DNA from: Hypomesus transpacificus
Lineage: Eukaryota > Chordata > Actinopteri > Osmeriformes > Osmeridae
Assembly: GCF_021917145.1 (NCBI RefSeq)
Contig: NC_061070.1
Span: 14,282,772-14,346,771 of the forward strand
Length of the DNA stretch: 64,000 bases
Direction: 5' to 3'
Of the stretch, positions 30,201-43,703 are shown piece by piece. The position numbers and the translations under genes are program-made. The notes beneath the pieces were generated by a model that searched no databases, was not told the DNA's origin, and saw nothing but the letters and a program-made list of their open reading frames with translations. How positions within the stretch are numbered: the first letter of the stretch is position 1; each line of letters begins with the position of its first letter.

Positions 30201-33200
30201 CATTTCTTTTGTATCTACTTTATCATCTGCAGGAGCACATGGAGAAAATGATGTTTTTATGTAAAAGCATTGATCTGTGGACATGCTACCATGACCCTGT
30301 TTTTGTATTGATGACCCTGTCATGCCCTCTGACCTTGGAAACCTTAACCTGATTGGTAATCCCCAGTGATCGCCTTCACATCCTTGAGGATGCTGTGTTA
30401 GCAGTCGCTTTAGCTGGCTGTCTTCCTTGCATTAGCGCAATCATTTTCATCAGCATCCATTGCTTTTGAGAAGGACCAGACCAATAAATCTCATTTGATA
30501 CATGGTGCTATTTGATTTAAGCCCTTATTACATTATATGATTTAGTTAAGCTTGTGTCTTGGGTTGCTCACAGTTATATTATAAATCTTCTCAATTCTCC
30601 ACTCTTGCTGTCACTAAGTTTCTTTTAGTATAATTGAAAACATCACAGGCATACAGTTATTTCTAAGAGTGTTTACCGTTTCTGTTTTATTTTACTTGTG
30701 TAGCTTAGTCTATATATTTCACATGGGATCATTTCTTAAAGTAGGTTACTATAACAACAACTAAAATATTCTAAATGTCCACTTGCTACGGTTTTACTGA
30801 TGATTTCTAGATCCAGGTCTTGCCTGTTCAGCCCTAGGGTCAGTAAGTCCAGAACATCCATATGTTAAACCTTATCACACAGGCACACCAGAAACTTAAT
30901 GTGATTCCACTTTTTGCTGTTGTAAAATGGATAAGCTTATAGCCATGAGCAAATACATCCAAAAAGCCTGAGTAATTCAGAGGGACTAAATTAGTCCTTT
31001 GTCTCAAGGACGGACACCTTGGAGGGTATTTAATTGGCTGACTGTCCTCTAAGCCCAGCCTCAGAGTCTGTAAAGCTGTTTCTCCTCTATCTGCTGCCAT
31101 ACAAGAGCAACAGTAGAACATTACCTTCCCCACTGTCTTCTCTGATCCCCTTGTCAGGAAAGGGTCACATTTCCCTTCCATGCATGGGCAGAATCTAATT
31201 TGCTTTGGTGGAAGGACAAGGAGACATTGATTGAAATTGTGTCCTCGAGGCATTTAGTGCTCTTTTTTCACGTGGGTCTTGACAAGTTATTTTCCAGTGG
31301 CCAGTGATGCATGTTGTGTTTGACCGATCATTTACAGCAATGAACAATACAAAGACTAGGCTCGTTATGCCTCTCTCACATTCAGACTGCAGGTCAGAGA
31401 TTGGTGTTGGAAGGTCTTGATTTCATCATGTCCTTACAGTGGCTGTTTGACCCTTTGGACTATTGAGATTTCTGTAAATGTGATGTTTACTTATTTAGGG
31501 GAAAATGCAGTTATATGAGTAAAAAATAATCATAAATTATTGTAACTTTTTACTGTTAACCTCTAACAAAAATAATACATTCAGAAGCTTAATTATAAAG
31601 GTCAGATGCTCTTGAATATGGAAGCGGTCGTTCTGTGTTTACCCTGACGCAAAATCTGGGAGAAGTTAAGCTATTTAGGAAAAGGTTAATCAGCAGCAAT
31701 GATCTTTGCTTAACTCTGATCATGCCTACTTCCTGTTTGAATTCACCAAGTTTACGGCAGCAGTGATGTGTATCAGAACATTTAACGACAGTGGTCTAAT
31801 GATTATGACATCAAACTCCATCTGCTGTGCTGTGTGATGTGTTGTTCAATTTTTAATGTCCAAGTCGTTCCCATGTGAATTCTTAAACTGAATTTGCAGT
31901 TCCACCGAACCCCTAAGGAGATGTTATATTAGATTTCTTGATGACTGATGAACATGGTACATTGCTTTTCGGCTCTTGTAATCTCTGAAAGATAATTGGA
32001 TTACATTATGGGAATAATTGATTATTATGTTATGGTATGTATCATGGTTTGAGTGATCCACCTGGAGTCCATCTTCTTACAGTATTCCAAGCAAACACAT
32101 TCTATGTAAGGAACCAACTTACTAACTACCTATTGTTATTAGAATTAGGAAGTATTAATATTTGTATTATTAGTAGTAGTAGTAGTTGACGTTAACATGA
32201 TTACTATTTAAATGAGTATTAGTAATATTATAGTTTCTATCATATTAAGGATTTGTTTGATTGGTTTTATTTGTTTGATTTTGTCATTATTTATCATGCC
32301 ACAAACGTAAAATGTGTAAACATCAGATGTGCTCCTCAACTCTTAACCATTTTTATTAACAATAAAACCAAAAAGCATCATCATTGCATGACAAAGCAAT
32401 CTTGCACACTGACAATTCAAACCAGCAATGCAAGATTTAAAAACAAGGTAATCAATAATAACTTGCATCAATTGATTTGCAGCCTTTTAGTTAATTGAAT
32501 CTTTGCAGAGAGCCTTAGTAATGATTCTCATAACTATTTCATCTTTGGGAACAGAGTGATCATTGCAGCTTCCAGAGTCATTATGACAGTTTCATTTGAA
32601 CTTGATATGAGTGGCAAAAATGTCCCTTACTTGTGTTTGTTCACTGTGTGCGAATGGATTAATTATTCTTGTGAACCATAATAAAGTAAATAGATTTTAG
32701 TTCCTGGTTATTTCTATACTGTGCACAATGTAAAGTAAGCCCTATTGTCTGTTCTCATTAATGATTGTACATGTGCAAGGGTTAGGGTGAGGGTGCTTCT
32801 AGTCTATCTCATCAATTAAAAACAATCAGCCTGACTGTTGATTAGAACTGATATTGATTGGTCAGCTGCCAGATATTCCCCTGCCCAACCGGTCGTTACT
32901 GGGGACAGATGCATTGACCTTGAAAGGGCACAGGCTTTGTTCCTCCCTCAGAACTCATTCCCAATCTCAAGACCACTGCCAGCTGCCAGCCACAACAAGG
33001 CTACTGCAGCAGTGAGGTCGGGTATCGTTGCCAGTGAAGGACTTGTTGTGGATTTTCAATAAGGAATTCTAGGTGGGAGATCTGGCTCCAGTGTTTATCT
33101 CCAGTTGTGTTCTCAGACAGATTAGTGAAGAGGGAAGAGAAACTACTGAGGCTCCCTCCAGGACATGAGCTCATAGATGGTAAATCTCTCCGGTGATGTG

Positions 33201-36200
33201 CATGATGAGCTAATTGAGTTCAAGTCTTTGTCCTCCTGGATGGCGGATAGGACGTCCCACTCAGTCAGCTCAGACAAATCCTAAGGCCCTGTAAATAACA
33301 ACACGCAGCCATGTTTTCTGGTTTTGTTTATATCCTGGATTATTTTCTTTCCACTTTGTTTTCAAAGGATTTTTTTTACTCATCTGTTTAATCTCCAGTA
33401 TGAAACTGTTTTGCAGTTTATATGTAATAACATAGTCCACCAAAGTTTATAAGACTTCAAAGATATCGAGGAATCCTCCCATCTACTCTTCCCTCGTCTC
33501 TTTAAACTGAAATCAATAAACAGATTTCATTAGACTTTGGCTGCCATTGCCCTTGACATGGTTATAAGAGGTCACAGTCATGATCACATCTGTCACTATA
33601 TGAGTAACATTGAACATTTCTAAAGTTCAGTTATAAAAGTGCTGCATTTAGGAGAAGTCATGAGTCATTCAGGAAAGACCTTCATAGAATTACAGAGCAA
33701 AGACTAGATTTGCTTAGAGTCTTGCTTAATCCATTCGATTAATTAGTTTAGATATAAACTGCTTACCCTCTGTTGGCTTGTGTCCCGGAAATAAATTGAA
33801 TTTTGAATTATACAAATGAATTGTATAGCATACGATTCACTGTGGCAAGCTTGAAGCCAAAGTCAGCCCTCACTTGTAATACCTCCAGCACCACAGATTT
33901 ACAGTGTCACCCTAGATCCTAGTCCAGATACAGTGGTCATCTACACTCTGCTTAAGCTTTGAAATAACATGAATGTATGCTAAGAATGTTTAGAGGTAAT
34001 ACTAGCACTGAGTCCAAATGTTTTAAGACCTTAATACAATCTGTGGGAAATGGCATTTAGTCATCATTGTTTTATCATACTGACAGTATCATGTGTCCTG
34101 AACTGGATCCTTTCCTGGTGGTCTGCTTCACATCCTTGATCTGGTGATAGAGATATGTCTCCCTCTGATGGTCACTGTATGTTGCTGGGAGCAAGCAGGA
34201 TGATAATTGATTATTAATGCATCTAAGCAGATAATGAAGGTAACATCTTGTCATTTATTTTGCTTACATTTAACTGCAATGATATTGTGCTTTCTGATGG
34301 ATTTACTAAAGACCTTGCAAGATATTAATTTATATTAACAATTTTAAACTAAGATAAATCTAGATATGTTGTTTTGTTGAATTGCAAAGCAAGGCATCTT
34401 AATCTCTCTGAGCAGTGTTCTGTTTCTTGATCCATTAGTCTATTTTCAAGCACACAGGATGTAATGAAATAGCCATGTTTATGCAAAGATTTAGGAAGTG
34501 GATAGTGTTCACCTATCTAATTTGAGAGAATGAAATAGAATCCATTTGCCTGAATGGAATTTTGAATGGATTTAGCAAACTAACTGAGTTGTTTGTTTTT
34601 GTCTCAGAAAGGTTTTAATAAAGGGGGTCATAACTTTCCTGAGTGTATATCCTTCAGGAAGACAAGTCACATTTTATCCATCCATCCAACCTCCTGTCAT
34701 CCATGAGCACCTAAATTAAATCAATGTCTGAAACCAGAGCCGGGGCTTCAACTGCACCAACAGAAATAGAAAATCTAGTTTCACTGTCTGCTAATAACAT
34801 TAGTACGTTCCCTAAATGGCCAACCACCGACGACGGACAGGAACACAACAGGGATATAATTACAACACTCACATCTCCATTTTCCTGTAAAACATGCAGC
34901 CTTCTATTGCGCTTTATAGATTAGCTCCCACCCCCATAACCCCAGTAGGTAATGATTCATTCTTCACAGTATCATGTTTTACCCCATAATTAAACATCCC
35001 AAGGTGAAGCCAAGGAGAAACGGAAACCACATCTCATTGACCATATGAGAAATTCATTAAAAGTGCTGTGTTGGTGTCATTTGAGACCCTTTTCAATTTC
35101 CGTGGACTGACAAGTGTCATATATTTCAATAAACCAAATTCTAAACCTGTTGTTTGTTATGTATAAGTAATTGGAATCCAGTCACCTGATTGCATCAACG
35201 TTATTGTCATATGACAGGTATTGTTGCCTAATTAGAAAATCTAAATAGAGACTCCAGATAATGAATATGCACACCATCGGTCAGCTCAGCATAATGCAAC
35301 AATGAACTTCTAGCAAGGCTCAAACAATTATTAGAAGTATGGACGGCATGATGTGAATGAAATCAGGATGTGTGAGCGGAGGCAAAGAAGGACTTGTGAT
35401 GTGAGGCAACAAGTTCCAGATCTGATTTGTTTCCTTCATCAGACAGCATCCAAGTTTCAATCTACAGAGGAAAAAACGTAGTACAAAGTATTGTACCATT
35501 GTTTGTTTACTACAGTCTGCACTGTACTTTCTACCATAGCTCCATTCTTGAATAGTTCCAGAGATCTTTAGAGCAAACTATGTTTAGTTATGTGAAATAA
35601 CATGTTTACTCTCTCTTGGAAATCGCTTTGGATAAAAGGGTCTGCTAAATGCGTAAATGCAAATGTTTACCTGTGTACTTTCTTAATCTCTTCACAGGAT
35701 CTGCTGGTCTATACTTCCCGCAGAAATCATATTCAGAGACCATTTACATAGGGCAGGCTGCAGGGACACCTGTACTCCAGGTCCACTCCATGCCGGAAAG
35801 TGACTCTGAGAGGCCTCACTTCCACTTGTGCCGGACCATGAAGGCTCCATACTACAGCACATGGTTCCACATGGATGAGACCACAGGAGTTCTGTCCATG
35901 AATAAAACCCTGGAATGGAATGATTTTGACTCTCACTGTAAGTTAAAGATAGAATCTTAGAAAATGTTCTTTCTCATGGATTGTTCATCCTTTTGTAAGT
36001 GTCATTGTGTGACTATGTAGACTACTCAATACCATTGTGCATGCTGTCTTTCGGTAGTTTATTTAACTGCTTAGTGTTTCAGTACTATTAACAAGTCACT
36101 ATTAAAATATGACATATACGCTAGAATTGATAGGCTGCTTTACCTTTGGCATACAAATAATGCTGTTGCGTGAAAGTGATATGTCATTTTTAGAAATCTG

Positions 36201-39200
36201 CATTCTGGGCAGTAATGTAATTGAAAAGAGTAGGAAGGGCTTTGTCATCAAGAAAAGCACTGTGTGAGATTAAAATTGGGCTTTGGTCTTGTTATGGCTT
36301 TGTGTCTCATCAGATAAGAGCTCTGTGTCAGTGAAGAAGCTGACCCTGAGTGTTGCAACCCCCAAACCCATAGCAACCCCCAAACCTGACCATGGGCTCC
36401 GTTGTTATGGTCAGTTAACTATCAAGATCATCCTGACCTTTGTCAACGCCACAGTGCCCCTTTGTGGCCAAACCAAGATGGAGAAGCTGTGCTTCCCTGA
36501 CCACAACCTAAACCTCCACATCAAAGAGAACAGATTCCCAGGGGCACTTCTTCAACTCAGGCCCCTTTCCAGGCTCAACATCTGCCCTAACTACACCATC
36601 TCCTACAGCGTTGAATCAGGTAAGCCAATGCTTCTATCTACATTGTCTACATTATTAATCATCCTGCTGTTACAATGCTGATTCTCAGGTTGGCATCCCT
36701 CTCCCTTTTTGGGCTGCAGAGGTCCCTGCACCGTTTGCTGTTAATGACAACACCACTGAGTTGGTGGTGACCGCTCCGTTGGACCGCGAGGAGAGGGAGA
36801 TGTATCGTCTGGTGCTCGTCTGCGTGGTCCAGACCGAGGAGAACCTCAGCAAGCATTTTGTTCCACTTCTGGTTAGCATCTACGACGAAGATGACAACGC
36901 ACCATATGTGAATGGCACGGACACAGATGAGATTGTGATCGAGTTCAATCGCATTGAGGTGAGTTTGTATGCTGCACGTCGTAACGTTTAAGAAACATCT
37001 TATTCTAATTGTATCTCTTATATATGTCTTAAAACATTTGTATTTTCACATTGGTTTCGCAGGGAGGAGTTTTCGGCAACTTAACTGTATATGATCGAGA
37101 CACAACGGCTAGTTACCCCAAAGACCATAATCAAAATTGGTTGGTTGGTACTATGTTGACAAATGACATATGGATCAGAGATCGATTCACTGTAGAACAT
37201 ACCTTCAGAGAAGAAAAGAGCATTTTTGGCAACGTTCGAGGGACCGTTCATGAGTACAGTGAGTAATTCCAATAAATTCCATAGTGACACAATGTGATAA
37301 AATGATATCAACCGTGCATTAGTGTGATATTGAATAAACCACTCTTGCTCCTTTTTCTGTCGGTATCCAGGGCTTAAACTCAATCGGAGCTTGTCTGTGA
37401 CAGAAAATCGTACCTTCCAGCTTCCCTATCTGGTTAATGACACCACCTACCCTGGTCCTGATGGAACAGTGATGCTGCACTACAACATCACCATCATACC
37501 CGTTCCAATCCGCTTCACCAATGTCACCTATCTTTTCCCACTGACACGTAGATCCTCTGTTTATGCCCAGGTATCTGATGTTCCACACCACAACTATGGA
37601 AATATATTTAGCATTCGAGGCTAGCATAATTTTTTATGTTTTGGGGGTTCCAAGATCTTAAATTAACCCTTTCAATGTGATAATTTCTCTTTCTCTAACA
37701 ATTTATGTTACATCTCTTTTCAGGTTGGTAGAGTGTGTGTGGACAACTGCCTGAAGTTTCAGGGCATCAATGTCACGTACCGGCTAGAGATAGCAGAGAA
37801 GAATGTTTCTGCTGACATGCAGGCCTGTTATGCCGCTATTAGCATAGCCCAAAGCCTGAGGGATGAATCGGGAGTGCTGTATGTGAATGACTCTGAGGCA
37901 CTGCGCCGACCAGAGTGCCAGGACCTCCAATACTCTGTGGTTGCCCAGGAGCAGCATAACCAACTGCAGGCCAGCACTCAAATACTTATAGTACTCGATG
38001 GAGAAGGTACGTCTACAGGATGGCAATAATAAAGACTGCAGCTGTTGTGAGTTGCCAGTTAGATTACACTTAAAGGAAGACAATATCTGTTTTCGGTTGC
38101 TGTGTTTGCATTTATACCTTTTGATAGCCTAGTTGACAGCCACAGTGATGGTGGTTCACACAGTACACACATTCACTGTGCAGTCTGTAATGAGGTTTGT
38201 ATTTTATAGCAGACAGGCAGTCTCTACAGGACCAGCGCTCACTGTCTTGTGCGGAAGGAAGACAGCGAGGGGACTGCGAGGCAATCAGAGGTCTGGGCGC
38301 CACCAAAGGGAGGTGCCAGTGGAGACAGGGCACAGAAAAAGGTATATCATACGTGTCTCAAAAAGGCTCCTGTTTGCTTTTCCATTGGTTAATGTCAAAA
38401 ACGGGATTAAATTATTTTTGCCTTTACCTCAGGAATATCAGAGAGTTATTCCACCTGCTCTCCAGACCTTCATACCTGTCCTGATGGCTTATGTGATGCA
38501 ATTGAGAGCAAGGACATGTCGATATGTCCACAGGACTGCACTGGTAAGAAACAAACTGAAGTTCATGAATATGTGTCTTTTAATTTGAGTTATTGTGAGA
38601 TAAGTATTTCTTGTTTGTGTCTTAAATAAATTCAAGAAGAAAATAATGGTAACTATGAATTTAAATTCTGTGCATATTTGTGTCATCACAAAGGTGAACC
38701 TGTAATCGGAGGTCATGAAAAAGGCTTGATGTTTGGCATCAAAGCTGGCTATGGAACCTGCTACTGCTACTCTGAGAAATGCTATTGTGAGAAAGACGAT
38801 GTTGAAGGTAAGTTCACCACATTCAAACCCTGTCTTCTTTTACAGTCCACACAGCCTATCCCAAAACTCCTCTCCTGATACTCCTCTCTCTGCCATGTCT
38901 TTCTCAGAGGCCATATGTGACGATATGTGTAAGACCATCATCGCCACTGCCGTGCTGCTCTCCTTCATAGTCTCCATCCTCCTCTCCTCCTACTTCATCC
39001 ATCGTTACCACAAGAACTCTCCCAAGCCGCCTATAGCCTCAGCTGAGATGACCTTCCGTCGGCCGGCTCAGTCTTACCCTATCAGTTACTCTGCTAACAA
39101 TGTACGACGCGGCTCTCTGGACTCCATGGAGAACCAAGTGGCCATTGACACATTCAAAATACCTGTAAGCTTTAAACAAATGGGTCAGTTCTAAAACTAG

Positions 39201-42200
39201 GTGGAAAATACAAGGAACAAGAACTAGGCTCTAAAAGTGTTTCTCTATTGTTTTAACAGGAGGATCCCAAGTGGGAATTCCCTCGTAAAAACCTGGTGCT
39301 GGGTAAAACCTTAGGAGAAGGGGAGTTTGGGAAAGTTGTCAAGGCGACTGCTTTCCGTCTCAAAGGAAAGGCTGGTTACACCACAGTGGCTGTGAAAATG
39401 CTTAAAGGTAAGAAGAAGCAGACAGAGTGCAGACAGACTGGGAAGTAATAATATGGCTGACTTTTTGTGCACTGAGTACCATAGCAATTGCACATGCTGT
39501 AATACCTTATATTCATCACTTTTTGCCCCCAAAAAATTAACACTGTATATATCCATGTATATTTGTCAATCCTTCCTGTTTTTCACAGAACATGCCTCAC
39601 ATAGCGAGCTCCGTGATCTGCTGTCAGAATTCACTTTACTGAAGCAAGTAAACCATCCACACGTCATAAAGATGTATGGAGCTTGCAGTCAGGATGGTAA
39701 GGCATAATTTTCCTCCTCTTTGACTACCTGCGTATTTTTCATCTTCATCTTCTGAATAGCTGTGATTCCCCACCCAGGACCATTGTACCTGATTGTGGAA
39801 TATGCAAAGTATGGATCGCTACGCAACTTCCTCCGTGAGAGTCGAAAAGTCGGGCCCAGCTACATGAGCGGCGATGCCAACCGCAACTCCAGCTACCTGG
39901 AGAACCCAGACGAAAGGGCACTTACTATGGGCGACCTGATCTCCTTCGCATGGCAGATCTCCAGGGGTATGCAGTACTTGGCGGAGATGAAGGTATAGTC
40001 ACTACCTTAATTGAAAATGAACCTGAAAATCCTTTGCCTCAAAAAAAATGTAATTGAGAACTGTTATCCTACAGCTTGTCCACAGGGACCTCGCTGCAAG
40101 AAACGTCTTGGTTGCAGAGGGGCGTAAGATGAAGATTTCCGACTTTGGCTTGTCCCGAGACGTCTATGAAGAAGACTCATATGTAAAAAGGAGCAAGGTG
40201 AGGCAAAAAATGCTGAGAAACCAATTATAAAATCGGAATTGTAGTGTATGTACTAGGAACTAAGCTGAATTGTTATATTTTTTTTAGGGTCGAATCCCAG
40301 TCAAATGGATGGCAATAGAGTCCTTGTTTGATCACATTTACACAACACAAAGTGATGTGTAAGTAGTTTGTACCATCCACTTAAACTTGGGAATGCATAC
40401 TTTATCCCTAACCTTAACCGTTAAAAGTCATACTTATATGAGTTCCTTTACCTCTTTCAAGCTGGTCCTTTGGTGTGCTGCTCTGGGAGATAGTAACACT
40501 GGGTGGAAACCCTTACCCGGGTATTGCCCCTGAACGCCTTTTTAACCTCCTCAAAACGGGCTACAGGATGGAGAAACCAGAGAACTGCACAGATGAAATG
40601 TAAGTTTACGTTCATTTTGCCAATTTTTGGGTAGCATCCTGTTTACTCTTGTACTCATTTTATTGAAAATTTGGATAGTACAATATTTGGAGGTTATGAT
40701 GATGATTTTAAAGGATTCCAACTTCAACCATGGGCTGCATGTGTCTTGGCAGGTATAATCTGATGCTCCGATGCTGGAAACAGGAGTCAGACAAGAGGCC
40801 AGTGTTTTCAGACATCAGCAAAGAACTTGAAAAGATGATGGTGAAAAGCCGGGTAGGTTCTAACAAAAAAAGATAATTGATCTTGTTCTGTCTTCAATAG
40901 TAATTCACTAATTATACAGCACTTACAGACTCTTATTCTTAATTACATACACCCTCTCATACTCTGTATGTCCAACATAATTCATGTCTAGACAAAATTC
41001 TCATGTTCCCATGTCCTTAGACTGCACACACATATAATTAGCAAGGATGGGCTTGTGTTGTGGTTTTGATTAAGGGCCAATTGAAGTACCCTGTGTCATA
41101 TAATTAGAAATCCAATCAAATCTATCTCTTGTGGTTATTTTTGTCTGTACTTGCCACACCTCTCTCTTTGTCTGGTGATTAGCTTAATCAGATGTTGATC
41201 TCCTGTTGCCAGGATTACCTGGACCTGGCAGCATCAACACCAGCTGATGCCCTGCTGTACGACGATGCCCTCTCTGAAGAGGATACGCCTCTAGTGGACT
41301 GTAATAACGCCCCTCTCCCTCGAACCCTTCCCTCCACATGGATTGAAAACAAGCTATATGGTAGAATTTCCCATGCATTTACTAGATTTTAGAGACAGGA
41401 CACAAAAGCTCTCTTTTTGGCAAGCTGTGATTGGCTTTCCTAAGACAAATGTGTGTGACTGTGATCTAGGCATGATTCTCTGACATCTGAAAATCTCACA
41501 TTTCTTAGAAAATGAGAGAATCAGTGAAAAAGAGGACCTTGTGTCTGAATTTATTTGGACCTGCTTCTGATGTACAGTACCCAAAAGCTGACAAAAAAAA
41601 ACATACATCTGTAAATATAAAACATTCCTATACTTATATTTTATTCTATATAGCCAGTTGGATAACTCATTTAGGAATGAAATTCGCTTTTCATTACGCA
41701 TTTCAACGATCCCAACTTATTATTTGAAAAATAATGCAACATTTGAAACAGGTCCTTGCTGAATAAATTACTATTTATAATTTGTTTTGGATTCCAAACT
41801 TCTTATTTATCTGAATTTGATGTGAAATGATCTGATTTCTCAATGTTGAACAGAGAAACAGTAAGGCTTTTGAATCAAACTCTCTGGTAATATTGATAAC
41901 AGAGAGAATCAACATTGTAAATACGTTTCCCCTGGGCCTTTCTACCAAATATTCCAGCTCTTGATAACATAAAACGTATTTAGCAATATGATGGCTGTCA
42001 GTGAGGTAGTTAATTACCAGGTAAAAAACTGTGACACATTGTCCATGTTGTTTATTGTTTGATGCAATCTACATCTGCTTCAACAACATTGATGGTGCAT
42101 AAGCCAAGGATATCATTGACAGATCACAACATTCAGTAATGTACCAGTTGTTGTTGTTGTGTTTTTATTTTTTTATATGACACCTCATAGCTCATTTAAT

Positions 42201-42574
42201 TTTCATAGCAGGAATAATCAGCATCTGTCTCATCTGCAAAACAGATTGATCATCGCTACTTACAATTTTCCATTAGTATCACATTAGTCTGGAGTTCCAT
42301 TATAAAATTGTCATTGGGCAAACATGACCAAAACAGAGTTTCTTTTGAGAGCCTTACTGTCTGCACTCTAGATTTCATTTACTCCGTGCAGAAAAATGAT
42401 ATGTTCTCATTTTTAGGCATGTCATACCCGAACTGGCCTGAGAAGAGCCCGGTACCTCTCAACAGACTTGATGCCACTAACCCAGTCTTTACAAGATATG
42501 CCAATGATAGTGTTTATGCAAACTGGATGGCGTTGCCTTCACCCGCAAAAAATGTGGACAAGCTTGATAGTTAA
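27207..42574 (+). CDS. ret: RET receptor tyrosine kinase, long (RET51-type) isoform
   Basis: RET is the plasma-membrane signalling receptor for GDNF-family ligands with GFRA co-receptors, needed for enteric neurons and kidney. Twenty exons give 1116 residues: 27207-27270, 35698-35937, 36314-36619, 36720-36958, 37063-37258, 37371-37570, 37724-38006, 38210-38341, 38433-38543, 38694-38807, 38908-39164, 39260-39407, 39589-39696, 39778-39992, 40075-40197, 40288-40358, 40462-40599, 40753-40852, 41213-41360, 42417-42574. All phases agree and the exon count equals human RET. A signal peptide is followed by cadherin-like domains with the calcium motif [10 protein letters not shown], then a cysteine-rich domain (exons 8-10). 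Cys632 and Cys636 stand just before the membrane helix (about 639-660). The kinase has GEGEFG (733-738), [12 protein letters not shown] with Asp876, DFG, and WMAIESLF. Tyr1064 in NKLYG matches the human Tyr1062 docking site; numbering is human plus two. Confidence 0.98.
28313..28340. repeat. 28-bp perfect palindrome in RET intron 1
   Basis: The sequence reads identically on both strands across 28 bases, centred on ATCGAT with half-site TAAACTATAACATC. There is no loop. It could be a dimeric factor site, a hairpin-prone spot or chance. Confidence 0.9.
35613..35665 (+). mobile_element. SINE 3' tail fragment next to RET exon 2
   Basis: The stretch contains CGCTTTGGATAAAAG followed by GTCTGCTAAATG and TAAATG repeats, the well-known 3' tail shared by fish V-SINEs and their LINE partners. 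It ends about 32 bp before the exon 2 acceptor. Only the tail is recognisable. Confidence 0.7.
41213..41392 (+). CDS. ret: Alternative RET9 C-terminal exon by read-through of the exon 19 donor
   Basis: If the donor at 41361 is not used, translation continues from Tyr1064 into intron 19 as [10 protein letters not shown] and stops at the TAG at 41390-41392, giving a 1074-residue protein. RISHAFTRF is the nine-residue tail of mammalian RET9 as I know it. An AATAAA at 41762-41767 could end this transcript. The RET9 form differs from RET51 in the context after the Tyr1062-equivalent and so in adaptor binding. Confidence 0.85.
   Translation, partial: DYLDLAASTPADALLYDDALSEEDTPLVDCNNAPLPRTLPSTWIENKLYGRISHAFTRF
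41762..41767 (+). terminator. Candidate polyadenylation signal for RET9 transcript
   Basis: A consensus AATAAA lies 370 bp after the RET9 stop and 650 bp before exon 20. Use is inferred from position only. Confidence 0.35.
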
Positions 42575-42719
42575 AAGCAAATCAACATTGTAGAAAAGAT
42601 TCCTAATTGGGTAGATGTGTATATTTATATAAAAACTGTACATACACAATCTGATGCTAAAGTTGGTTCCCTTTTATTTCTGTTGCACGGGTAATTCAAA
42701 TCCAAGAAAACTGGGGGAT

Positions 42720-42725
42720 AATAAA
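42720..42725 (+). terminator. Candidate polyadenylation signal, RET51 transcript
   Basis: AATAAA lies about 145 bp after the RET stop codon. Further AATAAA signals follow at 43155-43160 and 43348-43353, so the 3' untranslated region may be short or extend about 800 bp. Confidence 0.45.
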
Positions 42726-43620
42726 GTATTTTTGCTGCAAAATGGCTATACAGCATTGACCATGCTTCAAGCAGCTGTTTGGTATGTTCATCATTACCTC
42801 AAGGTCATGTTGGCCAAATTGTATCATTGCATGACTATATACTGTACCAGGTTGTATGTCAATGTAATTGTCTTTCAAGTGCCTGTGCTGCTTCTAATAG
42901 CCTCCAATTATTAGTGTACGACTGTGAAGATCTTGTACCATCCTCGGAATTAAAGGGCACATCTTTACCATCACCACTCGTAGATCTCTGGAGATGATTG
43001 ACAAAGAGACAACATTGAGTTTAAACATCTGAACATCTGTAAAGTTTCTACTTCATATAATATTGTTCTTTAAAATGTAAACATTGCATTTGTTGTGGTA
43101 CCCAACAGTTCCAACTATACTTGCCAAAGAAAATAAGACAACCATGTTGAATTAAATAAATCTGAACACAAAAATATCAAATAGTGTTACTGTATGAAGG
43201 ACATAATACTAAATGTAGAATGTGGCATGTCCAGTGTAAAACTGCAGTTCACCTTATGATTCATGTAATGGCAATCTTTGTGAAAAAATTATAGTTCAGC
43301 AAATACATTTGTGTTAATAATTGTTATTATATGATTTTGTTGCAGTCAATAAACAATTACATATATACAGTCTGTTTACACATAACAGGCTTAATTGAAT
43401 TTTTCTTCCTCAATGATTACATTTGTTTACACAAGCAAGCAAAAAAATTGCTCTTAGAATATTGAGCTATGGGAAAGTAAGGCACTAAACCTTAATGTTA
43501 ACATTTGCAAGGCACCAAAATATCCGTGGGAAGTGTGCTCAATAGTTTTTATAGACACGGGCTGGGGGGCCAAAATGATCTTTAGGTATTGGATCAGTTA
43601 TCTTTCATCTCAGTAGCCTT

Positions 43621-43623
<3 letters not shown>

Positions 43624-43700
<77 letters not shown>

Positions 43701-43703
43701 ATA
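43624..43703. repeat. TA dinucleotide microsatellite, about 80 bp
   Basis: An almost uninterrupted TA repeat with a single TTTA interruption near 43687. It lies between RET and CSGALNACT2. Confidence 0.97.

Larger units (their letters stand above)
27271..35697. other. RET intron 1, 8.4 kb
   Basis: The intron begins GTAAGG and ends with a TTCACAG acceptor. No coding exon is recognised in it on either strand. In mammals RET intron 1 holds an enteric enhancer; by analogy this is the likeliest place for regulatory elements, but no specific element can be identified by eye. A 28-bp palindrome and a SINE tail inside it are listed separately. Confidence 0.8.

Noticed and set aside
30840-31253. 137-residue minus-strand open frame inside RET intron 1
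   Set aside because: No recognisable domain, no supporting exons and codon use like random intron sequence.
32775-32800. TTAGGG-like telomeric motif
   Set aside because: Only two or so degenerate units are present, which is expected by chance.
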